Positions 1 through 9,882 of a stretch of 64,000 nt of DNA are shown in pieces. A model generated the notes under the pieces. The model ran no database searches and had not been told where the DNA came from. It was given only the letters and a program-made list of their open reading frames with translations. The DNA lies in NCBI GenBank assembly GCA_903813345.2, contig CAIIXF020000008.1:38194867-38258866 (forward strand), written 5' to 3'. Made by a program: the position numbers and the translations under genes. How positions within the stretch are numbered: the first letter of the stretch is position 1; the number at the start of each line of letters is the position of its first letter. This stretch comes from Owenia fusiformis. Its lineage: Eukaryota; Annelida; Polychaeta; Sabellida; Oweniidae.

Positions 1-302
1 GCTTCAACTGATTTGGCTATTAACAAATCAATGGGGCCAGAATGGTAGATTTTGAACCTGTGATTCATATATATTATTTCACATTTTTCTTGAGTGGGTA
101 TTTTATAGCAATGCCTGAAATTGGCCATATTTTGATAAAGTTGGTGGCCAAAAGTAGGTTTACAGTTACAATTTATGGATTCTTGCCGATAACTCATGTA
201 TAAATTCTCATTTTCAATATGGGCCAGGACTCATATAGATGGACTCATATAGATGGCAGTTCAGTAATATTATGAAAGGTGTTGTCTAGAGGTGTCACGG
301 AT

Positions 303-1545
303 GGGTACACCCCAGTTGTCCGAAACCCAGTTGTCCGAAACCCAGTAGTCCGAAACCCAGTAGTCCGAAACCCAGTTGTCCGAAACCCAGTTGTCCGAAA
401 CCCATTTCTCCAAAAATATAGTCATACTTTACCAGAGAAAGAGGGGACGTACTTAAGCTTAGCCTCGGGACAGTTTCATGCCATGTATTTGGCCAAATTA
501 ATGGGATGGACGCATTTTGATGTTCATAAATCTCTCCCCCTCACTTTGAATTGCATCCATTACGGCGTTACCAGAATGGCAGGAACGGGGGATTTATTTT
601 ACATTGTGATTCTAAAAAAGGTTATTAAAACACAATATATATTACGGAACAGTTTATCGTATCTTCTCAAATCACGGCAAAATAAAATGAAACATTTTGA
701 AACAGATAAAATAAGTTAACGCATAGAACTTTAAGAATAAAACAGTATACATATTACGTTGTCAAAATATTTCGTCGCATTTAATTTCTTAGTCTCTGTC
801 TTTTATCAAATCGTAAAAGAACAAAACATTCTAAACTTAATCACTTGGGATTTATTTTTCGGCATTCGTTTCCGGCATTTGTTTTTATGTTCTTCTCCCG
901 TAATGTATTTGTTTGACAATAATCAGAGAAAGTGCGTATATGTATACATTTGCGTTGCATATTCTGTCACGCAAACAAACGGGTGTGACTTCAATTTCTT
1001 GTCTGTCTGAGGACGTATTAGGAACGAGGTAGAATTAAAGAATTCTTATGAACAAGTCATGCAAGATACTAGAACTAGTAAAGTAATGTATTGGATAAGT
1101 TAATTTCTGATGGATCTGAATATAATATGTTTCAAAACGTTGTCAACAATAGATAACAACATTTAGGCAGATATAGTATCTTGATATATTTGGCTATCAT
1201 GCGTTTAAAATACGTTCCTTAAACTACATGTATGGAGACGTTAGGTGAGAAATATTGCTATTGTACGTTCGGAAAGTATTTGGTTGTATTTTGTAGTTCT
1301 CAAGTTACCCATGAACTTTCGTAGGATAAACATTAAATAATTAACGTCTTGACTTAGCATATTAGCCTAATTTTGCAATGATGTCAACGTGATTCCAATG
1401 TTATGTTGTCGTGATTTGCAGAGGTTGCGACAAGATTCGTTTTCAGAAATTGTATTTTTTAGATAAGATCCCCTAATTTTCGGAGAACTGGGTTTCGGAG
1501 AGCTGGGTTTCGGAAAACTGGGTTTCGGACAACTGGGTTGACCCC
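303..1545. mobile_element. Non-autonomous DNA transposon with 9-bp target duplications (Mutator-like)
   Basis: The same 9-base word GTCACGGAT flanks the element at 294-302 and 1546-1554. The ends are inverted repeats: the left end reads into about six tandem copies of the 15-mer CCCAGTTGTCCGAAA (about 312-405), and the right end carries the reverse complement in tandem (about 1482-1538). The first 16 bases of the two ends agree at 13 positions. A 9-bp duplication is the hallmark of Mutator-like elements, although some other superfamilies make 8-9 bp duplications. The interior has only short open frames and no recognisable transposase, so this looks like a non-autonomous copy. Confidence 0.72.
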
Positions 1546-1554
1546 GTCACGGAT

Positions 1555-1830
1555 ACCTGATCTTGTTCCGATCCGCGGAATTATGCCCCGGAACGGAACA
1601 CAAATTGAGAATTTCGGTTCGGTTCCGGAACAAGAAAATACCCTTTCAGAGGTTCATTCTTTTCACTCCTTCTCATTGAAGAGCTTTTCGCTACCAAATA
1701 GACCTAGATGATCAGCTTATTTTAATCTTATACACGCAGTCACTCTGTTCCGAACCGCTCCGAAATTGTTCCGTTTTGAAGCAAATTGTTCCGAACCGAA
1801 CCGTTCCGATTTTTTTTGTTCTGTGACATG
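1555..1830. repeat. TTCCGAACCG-rich degenerate repeat
   Basis: Variants of GTTCCGAACCG and GGTTCGGTTCCGG recur in both orientations at about 1562-1640 and 1742-1812, enclosing about 100 bases of unrelated AT-rich DNA. This looks like the inverted ends of another small element next to the 1.24 kb transposon. No coding potential was found. Confidence 0.4.
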
Positions 1831-2652
1831 TTGTCCAAGGGGTCTTACTCCAATGGAATGGCCTCTATTAATACCTATGTGCCGCTGTATTTCACAGTCA
1901 CACATGCCCCATTGGAGTGTGTGAGTAATATTGCTGTATTAAGCTTCAAATATACAACATTAAGCAAACAAATATCTAATTTTTCTTCATATTTATTTTC
2001 TTGCATGTTTTAACTATCAATCATAATAAGGTTTTAGATATCTTCATTGAGATTTATATTAGGGGATTTTTGAATAATTTTGATAATTTTGTTCATAATT
2101 GAACTCACTTAATTCTTCACCATTATAATTGTCATTCCTAAAGGCCACTGGTTGCAAATAGGTTTTAAAGGCAAGTTCAACCATTTTTTCTTCATCTCAA
2201 AAGAGAGAAGCACCGACTTGATCCAATGCTAGAGAAATTTTATTAGGAAGAGATTAGATTTCCCATGATTTACACCATTAAAATACAATGTGATCTCAAA
2301 AATAAAACCCATTATACAAAGGCTGATCACATGAATTTTAATGCATATTGGTCATATATTTACAAAGTCATGAGTTACAGGGTGAGTCTCAATTATTTGT
2401 CCACCCTGCAATTCAGAAGGTTATTTCAAAATTAGTTGTATTTTTGGGTCACCCTATACAACATTGTTTTACATAAAGAAAGCATGATTGGCAGATTTTC
2501 CTTTCAAGGTTTCTGCTTATGTATAGAAGAAATAAACTATATGCTAAAATATTAAACATTTTTCTACTAACACAATAAATCTAATACATCTCAATTCACT
2601 AAAATACACTGAACCAAAAGGCACCTTTTTAAAACAACCATCAAAATATATA

Positions 2653-3053
2653 CTGTACGCCCGGTATTATTCGCGAGCTTTAATTTCGCGAATTTTGCGA
2701 AAACACGGTTTCGCGGCTATTAAATTTCGCGAATACTGTATTTTATCGTATTCGGGGATTCGCCAGTATATGATGTCCAATCAAATTGCAGGCTACGATC
2801 ACGTGAACAATCGTGCACACGTGCTCTTTCATTGCCGCGCATGCGCATCGTAAAGTCATGGAGTTGCATAGTGCTATTGAAGTACTATAACTCGATCCAA
2901 ACTAGTAGACAAAACGAAATGCATCAGAGCCCCAGGTAAAAACAAATTCCCGGGGATTTAATTGGCAATTTCGCGACGATAATTTTTCGCGATTTTAACA
3001 CCCTCGCGAAAAGCGCGAAAGTTAATCGCACGCGAATAATACCGGGCGTACAG
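2653..3053. mobile_element. MITE with perfect inverted repeats, TA-flanked
   Basis: The left end CTGTACGCCCGGTATTATTC is matched by its exact reverse complement at the right end, and the identity continues through TCGCG. TATA lies on both outer sides, consistent with TA target duplication as in Tc1/mariner-type elements. The interior is rich in TTTCGCGAA motifs in both orientations. At about 400 bp without a reading frame it can only be non-autonomous. Confidence 0.75.
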
Positions 3054-3275
3054 TATAATATATTGAAAATGCGTTCTGAACAGGACACCAAACTGTCCTC
3101 CAAAGTATAAAGAAATGTTTACCCAATATCATACAACAGATTGATTAAACCATACCTTTTCTTAAAAATTTAAATAATCTTAAAACATACATAGCGGTCT
3201 AGGTGTGTAAAATGCCTCGACTCTCTAACAGTATATCATAAACCACACAATGTTCATAGACAGGTCCCCCAGGTC

Positions 3276-3452
3276 CATAGCCAGGATTTGCCAAGGGGGG
3301 TTCACTTTTTGGAAAATTCCAGGGGGGTCCCTTTTGACAATTTAAAAAGTGCTCAGAATGGTGAAAAACTGCATCATTTTGAAAGAATTTTTAGCCAGGG
3401 GGATTCGCTTGAACCCATCGACCCCCCTCCCTGGCTACAGGCCTGGGTCCTG
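3276..3452. mobile_element. Short interspersed element, CAGG..GTAGCC family
   Basis: The element starts near CCATAGCCAGG and ends near CCTGGCTACAGGCCTG, with G-rich and C-rich tracts inside (AGGGGGG..., ...CCCCCC). A relative with the same layout lies at 39901-40018. Inverted GTAGCC ends around G/C tracts indicate a small DNA element. The short open frame here is a by-product. Confidence 0.5.
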
Positions 3453-4169
3453 CTAATGATTCAATTTTTATCCATTTCAGTATATTTAGATTTACAAAAT
3501 GAGTCAAAAATGACCTGTTTTAAGTAACAATAGTTGTAATTCTCAATCTAAATAATTCTAGAATATTTTTAATTAATATTTTTTTAATACTATTATTTAT
3601 GAATTGATATCAAATAGGCTAATTTGTATAAAAACAGTTTTCTTCAATTCAAAATACCAACCCAAAGAACATGTTTAGAACTAATTAAAAGTTTGACAAT
3701 TAGTTACAAACTACTTGTGCCATTTTCACTTTTTGGAGGCAATTACTTCACTTTCTGTAAGCAAAAGACTTTTTCATGTTCCATAAGTTGCAGAAAAGAA
3801 GGCCATAACGTCCAACTCTATTGAATGTTTAAGTTACATATCATTAGGATTAATAAAATTTTCAGGCAATTTTGGATAAGAACTACAGCTATTAGCCATG
3901 AGGAACAAAATTGCAAGCAATCTTAAGAAAATACAAGCAATGACTTCTATATCTATACTAGTCCTAATGACATGAATGAAATACATATCTCAAAATGAAC
4001 CCTTTCTTCAGTTCTAAGGTCATTTGTCAGTGATTCTATGTTGACCATCAGCAAGTTACAGCAAGTAAAATAGTAAATTACTGTCAGTAAATTTTTAGCC
4101 TGATAGTCAACAAGAATCTAAGTCAATTAGCCTTATGCAATAATGCAGCACATATATAATTTGCATGTT

Positions 4170-4340
4170 CATTCCACAGCTGCAGTAACAATTTAATTAT
4201 ATAGCTGTTACTACAAGTTCATTTCACAGCTGCAGATATAACTTCTTTCTCCAGCTGTCATTTTAAATTCTTTCTACAGCTGCACCTATAAGTTCTTTCC
4301 ACAGCTGTACCTATAAGTTCTTTCCACAGCTGGAACTATG
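4170..4340. repeat. 25-bp tandem array of CAGCTG E-boxes
   Basis: CAGCTG occurs at 4177, 4227, 4252, 4277, 4302 and 4327, a strict 25-bp period; the 4202 position holds the variant TAGCTG. The unit is roughly CACAGCTGYACCTATAAGTT. It lies about 30 bases beyond the stop codon of the zinc-finger gene, hence probably in its 3' UTR. CAGCTG is a palindromic bHLH binding site, but any regulatory use is inference. Confidence 0.7.
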
Positions 4341-4366
4341 AGTTTACGTGCTGGAACAGGTTGCTA

Positions 4367-7300
4367 CTACAAATTCATCTGAGCCATGCTAATGGGAGCT
4401 AACTGTGTCATCGTATAGGATGGCATTCGAGAGACTTGCTGAGACACTTGCGTTTGTGGAATTAACACTCCTTGCTGCATGTGAGGCCCCAATTGACCAG
4501 GTGCCTGTAAATGCCCTGGAATCTGTAAAGGAGTTATCTGGTGTGACCCCATCTGAATATGGCTATTATTGGGTACTGGTAATGTACCACTTTGGAGTTG
4601 TGATATTTGGGGCAGGGTTTGGATGTTTTGCTGCACAGGGGCATTGCTTATTTGGTTAGGAAGTGGTTTATGTATGCGAGAATGCATGGTTAGGGAATAG
4701 CTCCGTGCAAAACTCTCTCCACATGTTTGGCACTGGAAAGGTCTCTCACCTGTATGGATTCTGATATGTTCAGTTAATGATGAATTTTCTTTAAATGCTT
4801 TTCCACATTCATTACACACATATGGCCGATCTGCATTATGATTTTTAATATGGCGTCTAAGATTTCCGGGTTGTGTAAAAGTTTTATCACACATTGTACA
4901 GCAATGAGGCCTATCGCCAGTATGGACTTTTATATGTACTAAGAGATTTCCACGTCTAGCAAATGTTTTCCAACAGAATGTACATTGGTGGGGCTTTACT
5001 TTAGAATGTGTCATCATGTGATCAGATAGACTCCCACTCTGACTGAACTTTTTCTCACAGACGTCACATTTATAAGGCTTCTCTCCAGTATGTGTCCTCT
5101 CGTGAAGTAAATAGCTGGATTTTGTTGAGAATTCTTTATTACATACGCCACACTGGTATGGCTTTTTACCTGCATGTTTGTTAATCATGTGGACATCAAG
5201 GGCTGCTTTTTCTCTAAAGGATTCATCACATAGTATACACTGGTGAGGGGTTTCACCTGTGTGACGTCTCATATGCTTAGATAGATGACTCCCTGTGCGG
5301 AAACATTTAGTACAAAATGAGCATTTGTAAGGCTTTTCACCTGTATGAATTCGCATGTGTTTTATCAGGCCTCCAGCTTGTGCTAGCCACTTCCCACAGA
5401 CCTTACACTGCTGGGAGGTCGATTTCTTTGCTACAGTGTTATTGGTAGATGCTGTTGTAGTCAAATGTTTTACAGGCTTTTTCACTTTGCGTTTTGTTTT
5501 ATATGGTCTCGAGACCTCATGGGCTCTCATGTGCTTATCCAAGTTGACCTTTTCCTTGAATATTCTTTGACATATGGTACACATGAAATCATGTCCAATG
5601 TTTTTCTTGCAGTGAAGTTTTTCATGCCGTTTAAGATGTGGTTTTGTCGTAAAACGTTTATTACATGTAGTACACAGATAAGGGTTCAATCCTGTATGTT
5701 TTTTGATATGTCGATCAAGTGAAGTCTTTTCAAGAAATGTCTCATCGCACGCTGTACATTTATAGGATAATACTGGTGTGTGGGCATTAGCTAGATGAGC
5801 CTCGCAATCGGCTAAGCTGTTGAACATTCGAGAACAAACCGTACAATGGAACAAGGCCTCGCCAATGTGCATCCTCATGTGCAGAAACAATTCTTCCTCC
5901 TCGAAATACGTTTTGTCACATTTTGTACAAATATATGCCTCGTCCTTTCTAGTATGTGTTAACATATGCTCAGCGAGTTCAGTCTCTGATGCGAAGTTTT
6001 TATAACATGGCCTACACATGAATTGGACTTTACGAAATGTATGCTTTGCTTTAACATGGATATCTCGATCTTCAACAGTTTTGAATGTTGTCGAACAAAT
6101 GGTACAAGCGATAAAACTCTTACAGCTATGTATTCGAAGGTGTTCTTCAAGGTTTTCTGGGCTGCCTAATACCATAGTACATTTTGAGCAGGGAAATGTA
6201 TCGGGAGGGGGGCGTGGTGCTAATATCTGCTTAATGATTGGCTCCTCTAGGGTTTCATTTACGGGCATATTCACTGAAACCGGTTGCACCGTATATCCAT
6301 CTTGTACTTCTTCAGCTATTTCATTCTGTTCAGGATTTTCCTTTAGGATTTCATTTCCATAAGCAGTACTGTCGTCCCATTTAATATATGTAGCATACTG
6401 CCCTGTCTGGTGATCTTTCTCTGGTGGTTGAACATATTGCATATTAGGTTCAGTCTCTTCTGTTGCCTTAACGTACATTCCATCAATTGTGCTGTAGACA
6501 GCTTGAGAGAGAATATCAACAGCCTGGTTCTGGTCACTATGGTGATTTGTTTCCATATCTTGGAGGACATTATGGTTGCCTTGTTGATTTTGATATTTGA
6601 TCCCTGAGATTAAATCCTGGTTGTTTTGGTTTGATATGTCCTGCTCATTTTGAGTTTGGGGTTTATGGTTGCTATGGTGAGCATTATTTTCTTGTTGGTT
6701 GTCATGGATACTTAGACCACTTTCCTTGTTAGAATGGTGGGACATTATTGGTTGGTTGTCATGGTGACTCATAGTTTGCTGGTTATCAAGATGCCCTATT
6801 GCTGTTTGTTGGTTTCCATGGTGACTCATATTTGATTGTTCAGTGTCATGCTGACTCAGATTTGATTGTTGGTTATCAGTATGATTCATTAATGGTTGAT
6901 GACTATTAAGACTGTTGATATTAAGATCTTGGCTGTCATGGCGAGAAATTATTTGCTGTTGTATTTCATTTTGACTCATTGAATGTTGGTTAGTTTCTTG
7001 ACTCATCCTTGATTGACCATTGTCAAGGTGACTCATATTTGAAGGTTGGTTGTCTTGGTGACTCAGTACTGGATGTCTGCCACTAAGATGGGACATAAGT
7101 GGTTGTTGCATATGGCTAAAACTTGGCTGTTGGTTACCATGGTTACCCAAATTTGATTGTTTGTTGTCATGTCGACTCATAATTGGTTGCTGGTTGTCAT
7201 GGTGCCTTATATCAACTTGTTGGTTACTGTGATCAGATTGAAGCAGCTCATTATGAAGTGGCTGGTTGTTAAAGGTTTGATGTGTAAGCCTGTGTCTCTG

Positions 7301-7759
7301 TTGTGCCACTAGATTATTATCTTGTTGAATATTTGGCTCATTAGTGTCAGAACTACTGCCACTTGGAGTTGGGTTTGCAGTTATGATGTTTCTAAGATTA
7401 CCATTTATTTGGTCATCAATTAATCGGGTCCTAATATGGTTGCTATGTATATCTATGTCCGTGTTTTGATTACCATGGTGACTATGGGGACTAAAACGTG
7501 ATCGATTAATATCATGATTTCTATGGTTACTGTTCTCTGATTCACCATGTTGTCTACTTCCATTATGGTTGCTATAAATTCCAATATTCGATTCTTGATT
7601 TCTGTTGGAATCACGGTTGCTATGCTGACCCTGATTGCTATGGTAACTCAGATCAGAGTCATTTGGTGTTGTTGTATGAATTTCAGAACTCTGGGTAACA
7701 TCAGAGTTTTGTATTGTTTCATCTAAATCATCTGAGTTAATTTGTCTCCCTTCAGCCAT
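4367..7759 (-). CDS. C2H2 zinc-finger protein with 17 fingers and an N-terminal H/N/Q-rich repeat domain
   Basis: The uninterrupted frame encodes 1130 residues from an ATG (MAEGRQ). The first ~490 residues are low complexity, rich in His, Asn, Gln and Ser, with a degenerate repeat of the type SHHDNQQ (about residues 180-390). From about residue 515 there are 17 C2H2 fingers of the C-x2-C-x12-H-x3/4-H type. Fingers 1-8 have irregular linkers. Fingers 9-17 are closer to the classic type, several joined by TGEKPY/TGERPF-like linkers, so this part probably binds DNA. The last ~80 residues are Gln/Pro-rich. It should act in the nucleus as a transcription regulator; the target is unknown and I cannot assign orthology. 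An acceptor-like site (RC of 7880-7882, with a T-rich tract) suggests a 5' UTR exon at 7760-7879 and an upstream non-coding exon. The coding region is intronless, unlike its intron-rich neighbours. Confidence 0.93.
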   Translation of the reverse strand: MAEGRQINSDDLDETIQNSDVTQSSEIHTTTPNDSDLSYHSNQGQHSNRDSNRNQESNIGIYSNHNGSRQHGESENSNHRNHDINRSRFSPHSHHGNQNTDIDIHSNHIRTRLIDDQINGNLRNIITANPTPSGSSSDTNEPNIQQDNNLVAQQRHRLTHQTFNNQPLHNELLQSDHSNQQVDIRHHDNQQPIMSRHDNKQSNLGNHGNQQPSFSHMQQPLMSHLSGRHPVLSHQDNQPSNMSHLDNGQSRMSQETNQHSMSQNEIQQQIISRHDSQDLNINSLNSHQPLMNHTDNQQSNLSQHDTEQSNMSHHGNQQTAIGHLDNQQTMSHHDNQPIMSHHSNKESGLSIHDNQQENNAHHSNHKPQTQNEQDISNQNNQDLISGIKYQNQQGNHNVLQDMETNHHSDQNQAVDILSQAVYSTIDGMYVKATEETEPNMQYVQPPEKDHQTGQYATYIKWDDSTAYGNEILKENPEQNEIAEEVQDGYTVQPVSVNMPVNETLEEPIIKQILAPRPPPDTFPCSKCTMVLGSPENLEEHLRIHSCKSFIACTICSTTFKTVEDRDIHVKAKHTFRKVQFMCRPCYKNFASETELAEHMLTHTRKDEAYICTKCDKTYFEEEELFLHMRMHIGEALFHCTVCSRMFNSLADCEAHLANAHTPVLSYKCTACDETFLEKTSLDRHIKKHTGLNPYLCTTCNKRFTTKPHLKRHEKLHCKKNIGHDFMCTICQRIFKEKVNLDKHMRAHEVSRPYKTKRKVKKPVKHLTTTASTNNTVAKKSTSQQCKVCGKWLAQAGGLIKHMRIHTGEKPYKCSFCTKCFRTGSHLSKHMRRHTGETPHQCILCDESFREKAALDVHMINKHAGKKPYQCGVCNKEFSTKSSYLLHERTHTGEKPYKCDVCEKKFSQSGSLSDHMMTHSKVKPHQCTFCWKTFARRGNLLVHIKVHTGDRPHCCTMCDKTFTQPGNLRRHIKNHNADRPYVCNECGKAFKENSSLTEHIRIHTGERPFQCQTCGESFARSYSLTMHSRIHKPLPNQISNAPVQQNIQTLPQISQLQSGTLPVPNNSHIQMGSHQITPLQIPGHLQAPGQLGPHMQQGVLIPQTQVSQQVSRMPSYTMTQLAPISMAQMNL

Positions 7760-7879
7760 ATCTATAATGTTGTTCTTGGTGAATTTATGTTAACATTTTG
7801 ACAAATGTCCTATCCAGTCATCTATTTGAATTGTTACAGGATATCAGCAAATGACTTTCACCTGGAGTTTTCTTTGTAC
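7760..7879 (-). other. Probable 5' UTR part of the zinc-finger coding exon
   Basis: On the minus strand, TATTTTCAG|GTACAAAG gives a splice acceptor just upstream of 7879. No in-frame ATG continues the protein upstream. This fits a zinc-finger gene with a non-coding first exon further upstream, whose position I cannot see. Confidence 0.4.
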
Positions 7880-8066
7880 CTGAAAATACATAAAAAGATA
7901 TGATAAGAAGCAAAATACAGGGACAAAAAAGGTACAACATGATATAAATGAAACACAAAATTTAAGGTCAGCCTTTATGTTCAGAATTTTGATGTAATCC
8001 TCAATTGAGTCACATTATTTTTCAAATATCAAGCACTCTTTCCCAACATTGTCTACATCGTTCAGT

Positions 8067-8134
8067 TTTGCACAAAGACTGCACTAACCTACCTAGACTC
8101 TTTTCTAGGTACGTTGGTGCACTCTTTGTGCAAA
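8067..8134. ncRNA. Candidate miRNA-like hairpin (or tiny palindromic element)
   Basis: Two 31-base arms (8067-8097 and 8104-8134) pair almost completely around a 6-base loop, with two C.C mismatches and one wobble position. The 68-nt size and near-continuous stem resemble a pre-miRNA. A short palindromic MITE remnant would look the same. The strand is undetermined. Confidence 0.3.
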
Positions 8135-8329
8135 TTCAACCACCTGGTGGTGACAATGGCAACTACTGTAGATTGGGTTAATTTGCCGCTTTAATTTGGT
8201 GAAATTGAAAAATTCGCCAAAATTTAGAATGAATCCCCGGGTATAATCTAGGGTATTACGTCCAGTGTATTTAGGTCACTTGAATATTGCAAGCCCATCA
8301 AATTAAGTAAAGTCGCCAAATGTTCAACA

Positions 8330-8720
8330 ACAACAAGTTTATTTCAGTTCAAACTCATCATTTCTAAACTAGCCTATAGGCATGTATCTGTGTATAGGCC
8401 TAGGGCCTACCCAACTTGTAGAGAATAGATCTAATCATAAACATTCTGAGATCACTATTAACAAAGTTGTTGATTTTCTTTCTCAGAGATATTTATTTTT
8501 CTTTTGACGTTTCGTAGGATGTCCATCCTACTTCTTCAGAAATAAAATTAGATTTGAATCAAACTGAAATAATTAATTATTACATAACAATGAGACAAAT
8601 AGCAACTGTTACTCTAGAAAACTTCAATGATGTTACAATTAAAAAATTATTGAGACAAATAACAACCGTTACCATAGAAAACTTCAATGATGTAATTTAC
8701 AATTAAAAACGTTACTAAGG
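8330..8720 (-). mobile_element. Retroelement remnant with a hammerhead-like fold
   Basis: Read on the minus strand, 8541-8505 contains CTGAAGA, a perfect 7-bp stem (GTAGGAT..ATCCTAC) with a 4-base loop, then GAAACGTC. This resembles the CUGANGA/stem II/GAAA core of hammerhead ribozymes found in Penelope-like retroelements, with one extra A before the stem. A ~62-bp segment is duplicated in tandem at about 8589-8650 and 8651-8710. No reverse transcriptase frame remains. Confidence 0.35.
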
Positions 8721-9433
8721 GATAAAATAGTCGCCCCCAGTGTATTTCAACATAAAGGGACTTCCTGGGGGGGGGGGGGGGTACAGCAGCCAACCAGGAG
8801 GGTTCCTTTCAATTTTTAAAACGAGTTGTAAACAATAGTTCTATTTTTAAATGTTAAGGTTTTAAATTCTATTCTATTCAAATTCTGTCACTGTTAAATT
8901 ACATATCTGCTTTATATGCGCTTATTAGCCTTTTGCAGATTAATGCCATAGATAGACATGGACAACATCTGTATGCACTCATTAGTTATCCCTGAAAAGG
9001 TCCATTGTGCAGTATGGCAGGTGATTTTAGGCAGTCATATCTTTTACCATGAGTACTTTCTGGGCATAAATACAGTGGTTTTTATTAAAACAATTTGTTT
9101 TCTTTCAAGTGAAGTCCCCATGATAGTAAAATATAAACCCAACTCTCTGAAAAATCATGGATTACGGCCCCACCTTGGCATTTTAAAAAAAATATAAGGC
9201 TAAATTTTCTAAAAAGAGGATCTTGTTTTTCTCAATTTAAACGTATCAAAAGTTTCTTCCACACTATATTAACAATTTCTGAAAGAGGATGCGTATTGAA
9301 ATGCGTTAAAGTTAAAAACCACATATCCCATGTTATTTTCCCATAGGAAAAACTCGTGCTTTCCATTGTTTTCAGCATCATTTTGGTACGTATGTACAGA
9401 CAGGCGGACGCGCTAGGCCGACAATATGGCCAT

Positions 9434-9874
9434 TAGTGGTGCAACTCGCAAGTAAAATGCTACTCGAGTAGAAAGTGTAAATGCCACTGTAATCGAGTAC
9501 CACTCGCAAAAATGAGGGAAAAATAAAAAAATATAAAAAACTCACCTAGTCGACTGTTTGAAGACCAAATAGATACAATTTCTTCGTTTCTTCTATATGT
9601 TATTGATGTTATATATAGTTTGTATCAATTTAGTGAGAATAAATGTAGTTATTCATGCCATAATTTTGTTTGTTTGTAGTTTTCAATATTTTCATTTTGT
9701 TTCTAGAATCGATACTTTGTTTCGTTCAGTGCATCCAAAAATGATCATTCCCGGGGTTTAAAACACTTCATAATAAAACATGCCTACTCGAGTTTGAAAA
9801 AACGTACTCGAGTAACTATCTTGGACAGGTTCAACGAGTGAGTGGCGAGTACTGGCATTCGAGTTGCACCACTA
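9434..9874. mobile_element. hAT-like MITE with 8-bp target duplication
   Basis: The ends TAGTGGTGCAACTCG and CGAGTTGCACCACTA are exact inverted repeats, flanked on both sides by ATGGCCAT (9426-9433 and 9875-9882). An 8-bp duplication with TAGNGNTG-like ends is characteristic of the hAT superfamily. Because ATGGCCAT is itself palindromic, it could alternatively be part of a longer inverted repeat. The interior has many CTCGAGTA motifs and no transposase. Confidence 0.7.
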
Positions 9875-9882
9875 ATGGCCAT

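Noticed and set aside
5355-6362. Several plus-strand frames of 61-114 codons
   Set aside because: They are opposite strand to the zinc-finger coding region and have no domain character.
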